NCBI GenBank assembly: GCA_031969915.1
Contig: DALYJJ010000009.1
Location: 1-64,000, forward strand
Origin: DALYJJ01 sp031969915
GTDB taxonomy: Bacteria; Acidobacteriota; Terriglobia; Bryobacterales; Bryobacteraceae
Direction: 5' to 3'
Length of the DNA: 64,000 nucleotides
Shown: positions 44,165-53,425 of the stretch, in pieces
Layout: the number at the start of each line of letters is the position of its first letter
How positions within the stretch are numbered: position 1 is the first letter of the stretch
Translations under genes and position numbers: made by a program
Notes under the pieces: model-generated
The model's database searches: none
Seen by the model: only the letters and a program-made list of their open reading frames with translations
Told to the model about the DNA's origin: nothing

Positions 44165-45400
44165 GTGCAAAGCCGCTTCGAACTCTTCGTGGCCGGTCGG
44201 TATCTGCGCGCCAAGCGCAAACGCGCGGCGCTCTCGCTGATCACGGGCATCTCCATCCTCGGCGTCGCCGCGGGCGTGATGGCGTTGATCATCGCGCTGG
44301 CCATCAACAGCGGCTTCCGCAACACGCTCCAGCGCAACCTGCTGGGCGCCACGGCGCACGTCAGCGTTCTTGAGAAGACACCCGGGTACGGCATTGAGAA
44401 CTGGCGCGATCTGTCGCGGCGCTTCGCCGGGGTCGCCGGCGTGCGCGGCGTGTATGCCAGCCTGTACGGCCAGATCTTCCTCGGCGGAGCGCGCAACAGC
44501 ACGGGCGCGATTCTGAAAGGCGTCGATCTGTCGGACCCGGTGGCCACCGAGGACATTCGCCGCCACCTCCGCCAAGGTTCGCTCGAACGCGCCGTTAAGC
44601 CGAACGACTTTCCCGGCCTGGTGATTGGCGCGCGCCTCGCCGAGTCGACTGGACTGCAACTGGGGCAGGTGGTGAACGTGATCAGTCCGACCGGGGAGAT
44701 GACGCCGCTCGGACCGCGCCCCAGCTATCACGAGTTTCGCGTGGTGGGCATCTACGAATCCGGCTTCTACGAACTCGACAACGTGTGGATCTTCTCCAAC
44801 CTGAAATCGGTGCAGCGGATGATGGGCTTGGGCGACGTCGTGAATTCGGTGGAGATGAAGATCTCCGACATCTACCAGGCGCAGGCGGTGGCGCGGGAGG
44901 TGGAGCGTCTCGCCGGGCCGCAACTGGCCGCCACCACGTGGATGGAGCAAAACCGGCAATTGCTGAGCGCGTTGCGCATGGAGCGCATCGTGACGGTGAT
45001 CACCATCGGGCTGATCCAGCTCGTCGCCGCCCTGAACATCTTCATCACGCTCGTCATGATGGTCATGGAAAAGCAGAAGGACGTGGCGATTCTGGTTTCC
45101 ATGGGCGCGCGGCGCGAGCAGATCCGTAACATCTTCGTCGCGCAAGGCGTGCTGATCGGAATGGTGGGGACGGCGCTCGGCCTCGCCGCCGGCTACACGC
45201 TCAGTTTCCTGGCCGACAAGCACCGCTGGGTGCAACTCGATGAGCAGGTCTATTCACTTGCCTTCGTGCCGTTCGAACCGCGCGTGTTCGACGGCGTCTG
45301 GGTGTCCGCCGCCGCCATCTTCGTCAGCTTCATCGCCACGCTCTACCCCGCACGCTCGGCCGCCCGTGTGGTTCCCGTGGAAGCCCTGCGCTACGAGTAA
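44165..45400 (+). CDS. LolC/LolE-family lipoprotein-releasing permease
   Basis: This 411-residue inner-membrane protein has four helices: one N-terminal (LSLITGISILGVAAGVMALII), then a large periplasmic MacB_PCD domain (about 50-250) and three C-terminal FtsX helices (VITIGLIQLVAALNIFITLVM, FVAQGVLIGMVGTALGLAAG, VSAAAIFVSFIATLYPARSAA). It extracts lipoproteins from the inner membrane in the Lol system. It starts at GTG 44165. The LolD ATPase gene is not adjacent, and only one permease copy is seen, so it may work as a homodimer (LolF-like). Confidence 0.88.
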   Translation: MQSRFELFVAGRYLRAKRKRAALSLITGISILGVAAGVMALIIALAINSGFRNTLQRNLLGATAHVSVLEKTPGYGIENWRDLSRRFAGVAGVRGVYASLYGQIFLGGARNSTGAILKGVDLSDPVATEDIRRHLRQGSLERAVKPNDFPGLVIGARLAESTGLQLGQVVNVISPTGEMTPLGPRPSYHEFRVVGIYESGFYELDNVWIFSNLKSVQRMMGLGDVVNSVEMKISDIYQAQAVAREVERLAGPQLAATTWMEQNRQLLSALRMERIVTVITIGLIQLVAALNIFITLVMMVMEKQKDVAILVSMGARREQIRNIFVAQGVLIGMVGTALGLAAGYTLSFLADKHRWVQLDEQVYSLAFVPFEPRVFDGVWVSAAAIFVSFIATLYPARSAARVVPVEALRYE

Positions 45401-47214
45401 TGGAGCGGCATTACCAGTGCGTGGTTCTGCTGGTGGCCTGCGCCGTCTTCCTCGGAACCATCGTCAGCCCGCCGTCCTTAATGGACGACGTGGACGCGGT
45501 GCAGGCCTCCATCGCGCGGACCATGCTCGAGTCCGGCGACTTCGTCACCGCGCGGCTGAACGGCATCGTCTACCTGGAGAAGCCTCCGCTGAAGTACTGG
45601 TTGATCGCGGCCTCATTCGCCTTGTTCGGCCCCCACGACTGGGCCGCGCGGCTGCCCGTGGCGCTCGCCGCGGTCCTGCTCTGCTGGGTCACGGCGCGCT
45701 TCGCGGCGTGGGCCATGACGCCGGCGGCCGGGCTCTGGGCCGGACTCTCGCTCGCGACCTCGGCGGGACTGTTTCTCTTCACGCGGATTCTGATTGCGGA
45801 TGTGATGCTCACCCTCGCCGTCACCTTCGCGATGTGGTCGTTCCTGCGCTGCCTCGACGAGGACGAACCGCGGCCCGGCCGCTGGGCGTCGGCCATGGCC
45901 GCGGCGATCGGCGTGGGCTTGCTGCTCAAAGGGCTCATCGCCGCGGTGGTCCCGCTGGGCGGCGCGCTGGTCTACCTTGCCCTCTGCCGGCGGCTCTGGC
46001 ACCGCGCCACGTGGAGCAGGCTGAGGCCCCTGCGCGGCGCGGGAATCGTACTGCTCATCGCCGCCCCGTGGCACGTGACGGCCGTCCTCGCGAATCCGCC
46101 CTACTTCGACTTCGCGATCCGCAGCGAACCCGGCGTCTGGCGCGGCTTCTTCTGGTTCTACTTCTTCAATGAGCACCTGCTGCGCTTTCTCAACCTCCGC
46201 TACCCGCGCGACTACAACACCGTTCCCCGCCACCTGTTCCTGCTGTTCCACTTCCTCTGGTTGTTCCCCTGGAGCACCCAGTTTCCCGCCCTCGCAAGGC
46301 TCGGATACCGTCCCGTGGACCGGGCCGGCCGCGCCCGTCTCCTCGCCCTCTGCTGGACCGGTTTCCTGCTGATCTTCTTCTCGCTGTCGACGACCCAGGA
46401 GTACTACACGATGCCGTGCTACCCCGCCCTGGCGATACTCGTGGGCGCGGCGATAGCGGGCGGCGCTCCCTGGGTGCGGCCCGCGCTGAAAGCCGCCGGT
46501 CTGGTGGCGGCAATCGCCGGTGCGCTCTGCCTTGCGTTGCTGTCCCGGGTGCACCACTTGCCCGCGCCCGGCGACATTTCTCGCGCTCTCACGCGAAACC
46601 CGGACCTCTACACGCTCTCGCTCGGCCACATGGCGGACCTCACCATGGCCGCCCTTGCGTACCTGAAACTGCCGCTGGCCATCGCGGCGGGGGCCGCGCT
46701 GGTTGGGGGCTGTTGCGCGATGGCGCTCCGGCCGGCCGCCGCGCGCGCCGCGCTTGCCGTCATGATGGTGTTCTTCGTGCACGCAGCCAGGCTCGCGCTG
46801 GTGGCGTTCGATCCCTATCTCTCGTCCCGGCCGCTCGCTGAAGTCCTCCGATCCGCGCCCCCCGGAACGGTCGTTTTCGACAACCAGTACTACACGTTCT
46901 CTTCGGTGTTCTTCTATGCCAACACGCGCGGCCTCCTGCTGAACGGGCGTGTGAACAACTTGCATTACGGTTCCAACGCGCCCGGTGCGCCGGAGGTCTT
47001 CCTGACCGGCGCCGAGTTCGCCCGGCGATGGCGCGGCGCGGAACGTCACTACCTCCTGGTGGAAGCCCCTTCCCGCGAACGCATCGAGGCACTGGTGGGA
47101 AAGGACGCCCTGCACGTGGTGGCGGAAAGCGGCGGCAAGTTCCTGCTGTCGAATCAACCGGCCACGGCGCGGAAGAACTCCAAGGACTCCGCGGCACAGC
47201 GGTCCCAGGTGTAG
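45400..47214 (+). CDS. family 39 glycosyltransferase (ArnT-like)
   Basis: This 604-residue polytopic membrane protein has about eleven to twelve helices and a C-terminal soluble domain. The first periplasmic loop carries the acidic motif in SLMDDVDAVQASIARTML, followed by NGIVYLEKPPLKYWL, the ArnT/PMT catalytic region. It likely transfers a sugar from a polyprenyl phosphate donor to lipid A, a glycolipid or protein. Its ATG shares bases with the stop of the permease gene (TAATG). Its last 61 bases overlap the convergent glycosyltransferase gene. Confidence 0.88.
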   Translation: MERHYQCVVLLVACAVFLGTIVSPPSLMDDVDAVQASIARTMLESGDFVTARLNGIVYLEKPPLKYWLIAASFALFGPHDWAARLPVALAAVLLCWVTARFAAWAMTPAAGLWAGLSLATSAGLFLFTRILIADVMLTLAVTFAMWSFLRCLDEDEPRPGRWASAMAAAIGVGLLLKGLIAAVVPLGGALVYLALCRRLWHRATWSRLRPLRGAGIVLLIAAPWHVTAVLANPPYFDFAIRSEPGVWRGFFWFYFFNEHLLRFLNLRYPRDYNTVPRHLFLLFHFLWLFPWSTQFPALARLGYRPVDRAGRARLLALCWTGFLLIFFSLSTTQEYYTMPCYPALAILVGAAIAGGAPWVRPALKAAGLVAAIAGALCLALLSRVHHLPAPGDISRALTRNPDLYTLSLGHMADLTMAALAYLKLPLAIAAGAALVGGCCAMALRPAAARAALAVMMVFFVHAARLALVAFDPYLSSRPLAEVLRSAPPGTVVFDNQYYTFSSVFFYANTRGLLLNGRVNNLHYGSNAPGAPEVFLTGAEFARRWRGAERHYLLVEAPSRERIEALVGKDALHVVAESGGKFLLSNQPATARKNSKDSAAQRSQV

Positions 47215-48263
47215 CGTGCGGCCTGTTGGCGCCCACGTTCGGCGAGCGCGCCCCGGAGCGACGGCGAGGTGAGCACGTCCGCCAGCCGCGCCGAAATTTC
47301 CGCCTCGCTCCGAGGATCGGCATAAACGGCCGCCTCGCCGCACACCTCGGGAAGGCAGGAGACATTCGACGTCAGCAAGGGAACCCCGCACGCCATGGCC
47401 TGCACCGCAGGGAAACCGAAGCCCTCGTACAACGACGGATAGGCGACCGCGGTGGCGGAGGCGATCAGCGCCGGCAGGTCCCCTTCCGGCACATAGCCCA
47501 GGTAGCGCACGGAGCCGCCGCCATTCCGCAACCGGTGCAGAACGGCCTCCGATTTCCAACCGGGCGACCCGGCCACCACCAGTTCAAACTCGTCCCGCAG
47601 CGAAGCCGGCAGGCGGTCCCAACTGTTCAACAGGCGCTCCGTGTTCTTTCGCGGCTCGATCGTTCCCAAACAGAGCACGAAGGGTTTCCGAAGCCCGTGG
47701 GCCGCCAGCCACTCGTCGCCGGCGGGCTTTGCGTCGAAAAACTCCTGAACGATGCCCGGGTAGATCACCCACACCCGCGATGGCTCCAGGCGCAGGCGCT
47801 CGATCGCGTCGCGCTTGGTGTGCGCCGAGATCGCGATGATACCCGCCGCCTTGGCGAGCACCTTGCGGTGGTAGCGCGCCTCCGCGTGGATGGTGGCCTC
47901 CAGATGCAGATCCGGGCAAACTTCCGTCGTCAAGTCGTAGACCGTCGCGGTGACAGCCGCTGCCTGGGTGTGGGCCCGCAACTGGCTGGTGACGTGAAAA
48001 ACGTCCGACGGCGCTTCGATCCAGCGCGGAATCCTCCCCAGCTTGTTTGAGAAGTGAAGCGCGGCGATCGATCGCATGGTCCGCATCCGAGAGGAAACGG
48101 ACGCCTCGTGATGGAGAGATCCCACCGTGTCAATGCAAGGGAACAGCGAGAGTTCGTCGCCGGGCGCCATCGCACCCCGCAACGCGCGCAGCCAGTGGTA
48201 GAGGTAATTCTTGACGCCAGCGCTGCGAATCAGCAGGGGCGTGGCGTCGACCGAGAGGCGCAT
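47154..48263 (-). CDS. family 4 glycosyltransferase (GT-B)
   Basis: This 369-residue GT-B enzyme has an N-terminal domain (RLSVDATPLLIRSAGVKNYL) and a C-terminal donor domain with VLCLGTIEPRKNTERLL, VRYLGYVPEGDLPALIASA and the EX7E-type motif PSLYEGFGFPAVQAMACGVP. It belongs to the mannosyltransferase-like GT4 group. With the GT2 and GT39 genes nearby it may help build a surface glycan. It is convergent with, and overlaps, the GT39 gene. Confidence 0.9.
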   Translation of the reverse strand: MRLSVDATPLLIRSAGVKNYLYHWLRALRGAMAPGDELSLFPCIDTVGSLHHEASVSSRMRTMRSIAALHFSNKLGRIPRWIEAPSDVFHVTSQLRAHTQAAAVTATVYDLTTEVCPDLHLEATIHAEARYHRKVLAKAAGIIAISAHTKRDAIERLRLEPSRVWVIYPGIVQEFFDAKPAGDEWLAAHGLRKPFVLCLGTIEPRKNTERLLNSWDRLPASLRDEFELVVAGSPGWKSEAVLHRLRNGGGSVRYLGYVPEGDLPALIASATAVAYPSLYEGFGFPAVQAMACGVPLLTSNVSCLPEVCGEAAVYADPRSEAEISARLADVLTSPSLRGALAERGRQQAARYTWDRCAAESLEFFRAVAG

Positions 48264-48389
48264 GTTCGCGTAACAAATTGAGAAAGACTTACATCTTATC
48301 GTGTACGTCTGAAACAGGCGTTCCGTGCCTGGCCGTGCGTTACAATAAGGGTGCTTTTCGTGCGCTGTCAGGGCTGAAACCGCTCCTCC

Positions 48390-51044
48390 ATGCTAGGTTC
48401 CAAGTCCAACATAACGCCGGGCTCTATCGTCTCCCATTACCGGGTGGTGTCACATCTGGGCACTGGCGGGATGGGACAGGTGTGGCTGGCGGAGGACACC
48501 CGGTTGGGCCGGTCTGTCGCGCTGAAGATGCTCTCCCCGCAGTTGGCCGCAGACCCGGAGCGGATGCGGCGCTTTGTTCTGGAGGCGCGCGCGGTGGCCG
48601 CGCTCAATCATCCGAACATCGCCCAGATCTACGAATTCGTCGAGGCCGACGGCCTGCCGATGCTGGCCATGGAGTACATCGACGGCGTCACGCTCAAGGA
48701 GCGCATCCACGGCCAGCCCCTGCCGGTGGATGAAGTCATCGAGATCGGCATCCAGGCCGCCGACGCCCTGATGGAGGCGCATTCCAAGGGTATTGTCCAC
48801 CGGGACGTGAAGCCGGGGAACATCCTGATCACCGCTCGTGGTCTTGCCAAGGTCCTGGACTTCGGCCTTGCGAAGATCGACATCGACAGCCGGATCAGCC
48901 CCAAGGATGATCCTTCGACGGGTCCCGGATCGCTCACCAACCCGGGCGAGGTAATGGGGACCCTGCGCTATATGAGTCCCGAGCAATGTCTCGGCAAGGA
49001 AGTGGACGGGCGGAGCGACCTCTTCAGTCTCGGAGCGGTTCTCTATGAGATGGCCACCGGCGCGCAGCCGTTCACGGGCAACACGTCGGCGGCCGTCTAC
49101 GATGCGATCCTCAACCGGGAGCCTGAGCCGCCGTCGGCCGTGAATCCCAAAGTCACCGGGGAGCTGGAGCGCATCATCCGGCGCGCGATGGAGAAGGATC
49201 GCGACCTGCGCTATCAGACGGCGTCGGACCTGAAGGCGGACCTCAAATTCGCCAAGCGCGATTCGGAATCGATGATCCTGGCAGCGGCGCAGCGCCGGAG
49301 CAGCACACTGGCATGGCTCGCCGCGCTGGTCGTCCTGCTCGCCGGCGGCGGGTACTGGCTGTGGCAGCGCACCCAATCGGCGCCCCAGGAACTCAAGGTG
49401 CTGCCCCTCACCAGCACTCCGGGGAGCGAGAGCCAGCCGAGTTTCTCGCCGGATGGCAACCAGGTCGCTTACTCCTGGAGCGGAGAGTCCGGTGAGAACT
49501 ACGACATCTACGTGAAGCTGATCGACGCCGGAACGCCTCTCCGGCTGACCACCAACCCGGCGTTCGATATCAGCCCCGCCTGGTCCCCCGATGGGCGGCA
49601 CATTGCGTTCTTACGCCAATCGGAGAGCGAGTCGGCGTTCATGCTCGTGCCGGCGCTCGGCGGGCCGGAGCGCAAACTCGCCGCCGCCAGTCATGGACGA
49701 ACGGGCATCAACACGCCCTATCTGAACTGGAGTCCCAACGGTAAGCTGCTGGCGCTCGCCGACCGCGAAACGCCGGAGGAGCCGATGGCGATCTTTCTGT
49801 TCGATGTCGAGACCGGGCAGCGGCGGCGCCTGACCACTCCTCCGCCCAAGACCTTCGGCGACGGTGGTCCGGTCTTTTCCCCGGACGGCCATCGGGTGCT
49901 GTTTGTGCGCTCCGCGACCATGACCATGCAGGACATCTACTCCGTTCCCGTGGCGGGCGGCGAACCGCGGGCCGTGACCTCGGACAGCAAGCGCGTGTTC
50001 GGCGCCGCGTGGGCTTCCGGGGGCGAGAAGGTGGTGGCCTCAACAACCCGAATGCCGAACTACCGGCTCTGGAAGTTCCCCGCCGGCGGCGGCGCGCCGG
50101 AACGGATCACGGGCATCGCCAGTGAGCAAGCCTCCTTCGTTGCCGTTTCTCCGAACAGCCGGCGCATGGCGTACACGCGCACCATCGTCGACACGAACAT
50201 CTGGCAGTATCCGCTGCCCGGCACGGGCGCCGGCGCGGCGCCGGTGAAGTTGATTTCCTCCACGCGGCTGGAAGTGGCTCCCCAGGTCTCGCCCGACAAC
50301 AAGCGCGTGGTCTTCGCCTCCAACCGCTCGGGGTACCTGGAAATCTGGCTGAGCGAACGCGACGGGTCCAATCCGAGCCAGTTGACTTCCTTCAACGGGC
50401 TGCCCACGGGAAGCCCGCGATGGAGTCCCGACGGCCGGTTCATCGTCTTCGATTCGCGTCCGCAGGAACAGGCCGACATCTACATCATCAGCGCCGAGGG
50501 CGGCAGTCCGCGCCGGCTGACCAACGATCCTTCGGACGAAACCGTGCCCAATTTTTCGCGCGACGGGAAGTGGGTGTACTACTCGTCGGCACGAAACGGC
50601 CGGCCGCAGATCTTTCGCGTCCCCGTGGCGGGCGGGGCGAGCGAGCAGTTCACACAGGGCGGCGGGTTCTTTGGGATGGAGTCGCTCGACGGCGAGTGGT
50701 TCTATTATGCCCGTTCCTCGATCGAACCCGGCCTCTGGCGCAAGAATCTCAAGAGCGGCCAGGAAGAGGCCGTGCTCCCCTCCTTCCGGCCGGGTTTCTG
50801 GTCGTACTGGCAGTTGACCAGGGAGGGCCTGTATTATCTGGACACACAGGAAGTGCAGGGTGTGGGCGTCAAGTACCACTTGCATTTCCAGAACTTCCGA
50901 ACCAGGCAAGACACGCAGGTGCTCACCTTCGATCGCCGCCCGTTCAACGCCGGCCTGTGCATCTCACCGGACGGCAAGTGGGCGCTCTACAACCAGGTGG
51001 ACCAGAGCGACTCCGACATCATGCTGGTGGAGGACTTCCGCTAG
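48390..51044 (+). CDS. serine/threonine protein kinase with periplasmic TolB-like propeller
   Basis: This 884-residue protein begins with a complete Hanks-type kinase domain (about 15-285): GTGGMG loop (24-29), Lys46, Glu65, HRDVKPGN (137-144) and DFG (157-159). A single membrane helix (about 307-325, LAWLAALVVLLAGGGYWLW) follows. An extracytoplasmic PD40/WD40 propeller completes it (SFSPDGNQVAYSW, AWSPDGRHIAFLR, VFSPDGHRVLFVR, RWSPDGRFIVFDS). The architecture is common in Acidobacteria, and the propeller probably senses an external ligand. No cognate phosphatase or regulator is adjacent. Confidence 0.93.
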   Translation: MLGSKSNITPGSIVSHYRVVSHLGTGGMGQVWLAEDTRLGRSVALKMLSPQLAADPERMRRFVLEARAVAALNHPNIAQIYEFVEADGLPMLAMEYIDGVTLKERIHGQPLPVDEVIEIGIQAADALMEAHSKGIVHRDVKPGNILITARGLAKVLDFGLAKIDIDSRISPKDDPSTGPGSLTNPGEVMGTLRYMSPEQCLGKEVDGRSDLFSLGAVLYEMATGAQPFTGNTSAAVYDAILNREPEPPSAVNPKVTGELERIIRRAMEKDRDLRYQTASDLKADLKFAKRDSESMILAAAQRRSSTLAWLAALVVLLAGGGYWLWQRTQSAPQELKVLPLTSTPGSESQPSFSPDGNQVAYSWSGESGENYDIYVKLIDAGTPLRLTTNPAFDISPAWSPDGRHIAFLRQSESESAFMLVPALGGPERKLAAASHGRTGINTPYLNWSPNGKLLALADRETPEEPMAIFLFDVETGQRRRLTTPPPKTFGDGGPVFSPDGHRVLFVRSATMTMQDIYSVPVAGGEPRAVTSDSKRVFGAAWASGGEKVVASTTRMPNYRLWKFPAGGGAPERITGIASEQASFVAVSPNSRRMAYTRTIVDTNIWQYPLPGTGAGAAPVKLISSTRLEVAPQVSPDNKRVVFASNRSGYLEIWLSERDGSNPSQLTSFNGLPTGSPRWSPDGRFIVFDSRPQEQADIYIISAEGGSPRRLTNDPSDETVPNFSRDGKWVYYSSARNGRPQIFRVPVAGGASEQFTQGGGFFGMESLDGEWFYYARSSIEPGLWRKNLKSGQEEAVLPSFRPGFWSYWQLTREGLYYLDTQEVQGVGVKYHLHFQNFRTRQDTQVLTFDRRPFNAGLCISPDGKWALYNQVDQSDSDIMLVEDFR

Positions 51045-51101
51045 GTTCGAGCCCGTCCACCGGCCACGCTATCCTGGAATGACTACAAAGGAGAACAACC
51101 C

Positions 51102-51428
51102 ATGTCCTGTGGAAGCGGCATTCCTCTGAACCGGCCCATCGATCCCAACGCGCGCAAGGTGATGTGCGTCAAGTTCGGGCGCGAAATGGAGGGGCTTGAT
51201 GAAGTGCCCTTCGAGGGACACCCGCTGGGACAGCGCATCTACGACACAGTGTCCAAGGACGCCTGGAAGATGTGGGTCGAGCATATGAAGATGCTCATGA
51301 ACGAGTACCGCCTCAACCTGGGCACTTCCGAAGCACAGGAGTTCCTGCTCCAGCAGATGGACCAGTATTTCTTCGGCGAGGGAGCGAAGCTGCCCGAAGG
51401 ATTCGTGCCGCAGAAGACCAAAGGCTAG
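51102..51428 (+). CDS. yggX: Fe(2+)-trafficking / oxidative damage protection protein YggX
   Basis: This 108-residue protein matches YggX over most of its length: MCVKFGREMEGLDEVPFEG, GQRIYDTVSKDAWKMWVEHM, KMLMNEYRLNL and YFFGEG near the end. YggX protects iron-sulfur clusters and aids iron trafficking. It has about 17 extra N-terminal residues, with a Cys3, compared with E. coli YggX (which starts near VMCVKF). AAAGGAG is well placed before the ATG. Confidence 0.9.
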   Translation: MSCGSGIPLNRPIDPNARKVMCVKFGREMEGLDEVPFEGHPLGQRIYDTVSKDAWKMWVEHMKMLMNEYRLNLGTSEAQEFLLQQMDQYFFGEGAKLPEGFVPQKTKG

Positions 51429-51433
51429 CCGGT

Positions 51434-52693
51434 TCAGCTCGCTGCCCGCGCCGGAGCCAACGCGGGGAGAGAGACGGCGATGTCGAACGCCAGCTCGGCG
51501 TGGGCTTGGCGCAGCGAGCGTTCCACCGCCGCGGGGTTCGGCCCGCGGGCGAAGAGGAAGCCCAGATAGCTGGCGCCCTCCGGCAAAGGCAGAAGCGCCT
51601 GTCCGTCCTTGGCGGTGATCTCCACGGCCTGAATGCCGGGTGTGGCGGCCGCCGCCGCTTCGCCGCGAACGCCCCGGTAGACGCCCGCTTTCGGGATCGG
51701 GATCATCATCACGCCCGTGGCGGGCCCGTCCAGTTTCGCGCCGCGCACGTCCTCGCCCACGGCGTTCCTGAGCAGCAGTTCTTCCAGCGGAGCGCCGCCG
51801 TCGAAAGTGAGTGCCTTGGCGCAAAGCCCGCCGATCGGCCGAGCGGCCACCTCGAGCATCCATACTCCCTGGCCGTTCACGCGCATCTCCGCGTGGACGG
51901 GCCCGTCGGTCATCCCAAGCGCCCTCACCGCCTCGCGCGCAGTCTCGACAATCGCGGACTGGACGCGCTGGTCCTCACGCGACGGCGTGACGTAAATCGT
52001 CTCCTCAAAGAAGGGGCCCTCGAGCGGATCCGGCTTATCGAAGAGCGCGAGCACGTGCAGTCTGGCGCCGCTCATCACGCCCTCCAAGGCATATTCCCGG
52101 CCGGGAATATAGTCTTCCACCTGAAGGAACCCGTTTCGGGCGTCCTTGAGCCGCGCCAGGTCGGGCGCGGCCAGCAGCCTGCGAATGCGCTCGAAGGCGG
52201 CGTGGAACTCCGCTTCGCTGCCGGCGCGGATCACTCCGCGGCTCGCGGATAGGCCCAGCGGTTTCAGAACGCACGGATAGGACGCCCGCCGGGCCGCGGC
52301 TCGCGGACCTTCCTCGAACGCGGCCCGGAAGTACGCGGGTACGCGCAGGCCGGCCGCGCGGAACTGCTCCCGGGCCAGGAATTTGTTCCCGCACGCCTCA
52401 ACCGCAGGCACGGGATGAAACCGGACCCCGAGGCGCGAAGCGGCGTGGGCGGCCAGCAGCGCCGGGCGATCCCCCACGGCGATCACACCGTCGAACGGCC
52501 CCTCGATCAGTCGCGCCGATTGCTCCGGCTTCTCGAACCGGACGGCGATCGCACCGTCGGCCCACGGGTCTTCCAGGATGTGGCAGCGATCCGTGGCCAG
52601 CGTCACCGCAAACCCCAGCCGCTGTGCCGCGGCGGCGAAGACGCGGGTCTGGTAGCCGGTGGTGGCCGCGGCCAGAAGAACCCGCGGCGTCAC
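51434..52693 (-). CDS. ATP-grasp domain protein
   Basis: This 419-residue enzyme has an N-terminal Rossmann-like pre-ATP-grasp domain (PRVLLAAATTGYQTRVF). The ATP-grasp core follows: ACGNKFLAREQFRAAGLRVP, the lysine in YPCVLKPLGLSASRGV, VEDYIPGREYALEGVM and metal-binding residues in VHAEMRVNGQGVWMLEVAARP. It joins a carboxylate to an amine or thiol with ATP; substrates are unknown. The start is a GTG at 52693 overlapping the histidine kinase stop (GTGA). It is the last gene of the recR cluster. Confidence 0.88.
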   Translation of the reverse strand: MTPRVLLAAATTGYQTRVFAAAAQRLGFAVTLATDRCHILEDPWADGAIAVRFEKPEQSARLIEGPFDGVIAVGDRPALLAAHAASRLGVRFHPVPAVEACGNKFLAREQFRAAGLRVPAYFRAAFEEGPRAAARRASYPCVLKPLGLSASRGVIRAGSEAEFHAAFERIRRLLAAPDLARLKDARNGFLQVEDYIPGREYALEGVMSGARLHVLALFDKPDPLEGPFFEETIYVTPSREDQRVQSAIVETAREAVRALGMTDGPVHAEMRVNGQGVWMLEVAARPIGGLCAKALTFDGGAPLEELLLRNAVGEDVRGAKLDGPATGVMMIPIPKAGVYRGVRGEAAAAATPGIQAVEITAKDGQALLPLPEGASYLGFLFARGPNPAAVERSLRQAHAELAFDIAVSLPALAPARAAS

Positions 52694-53409
52694 TGCGCCT
52701 CGCCTTCGCCCGGCTCCTTGGGGAGCGTGAAGTACACTCGCGTGCCCTTCCCCGGCTCCGACTCCAGCCAGATCTTCCCGCCGTGGCGCTCGACAATCTT
52801 CCGGGCGATGGTGAGACCGACGCCGGTCCCCTCGAACCGTGAGCGCGGATGGAGCCGCTGGAACGGCTCGAACACCTGCTCGGAGAAATCCATTTCGAGT
52901 CCGATACCGTTGTCGGACACGCAACAGAGCCAGGCCGGTTCCAACTCACCGATGGTCACATGGATACGCGGCGGCCGGTCCCCAGCGCGAAACTTGATCG
53001 CGTTCTCGATCAGGTGTTGGAAGACCTGGCTGAGTTGCGCGTCGTCGGCCCACGCCTCGGGCATCGGATCGTAGGTGACCTCGGCGCCGTGCTCCTGCAT
53101 GTAAGCCTGCAACGAAAACAGCGCACTCACCAGCGCGCCCTCGGTCTTCACCGGCCGGGTCGGTGGAGGTCCGTTGAGCGCACGCGAATACTCCAGCAGG
53201 TCGGCGATCAGGGTCCGCATCCGCTCCGCCCCCTGGCGGACATAGCCCAGGATCTCCGATGCCTCGGCGTCCAACTGCCCCTCCAGCCGCCGTTCGAGCA
53301 GTTGGCTGTACGTGAGGACCATGCGCAGCGGCTCCTGAAGATCGTGCGACACCACGAGCGCGAACCGGCGCACATTCTCGGCGGGGCTGTTCGTGTCGTC
53401 AGGTTTCAT
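52690..53409 (-). CDS. sensor histidine kinase (cytoplasmic, no input domain)
   Basis: This 239-residue kinase has HisKA (VVSHDLQEPLRMVLTYSQLL, phospho-His in SHDLQEPL) and HATPase_c with N box QHLIENAIKF, G1 CVSDNGIGL, F box FEPFQRLH and G2 GTGVGLTIARKIV. It is of the light-/phytochrome-like subfamily. It has no transmembrane or sensory domain and no adjacent response regulator. ATG 53409 is used because longer in-frame starts would run back into the radical SAM gene; the gap to that gene's real stop is 16 bases. Confidence 0.9.
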   Translation of the reverse strand: MKPDDTNSPAENVRRFALVVSHDLQEPLRMVLTYSQLLERRLEGQLDAEASEILGYVRQGAERMRTLIADLLEYSRALNGPPPTRPVKTEGALVSALFSLQAYMQEHGAEVTYDPMPEAWADDAQLSQVFQHLIENAIKFRAGDRPPRIHVTIGELEPAWLCCVSDNGIGLEMDFSEQVFEPFQRLHPRSRFEGTGVGLTIARKIVERHGGKIWLESEPGKGTRVYFTLPKEPGEGEAQ

Positions 53410-53425
53410 GGCCGCAACCTGAGAG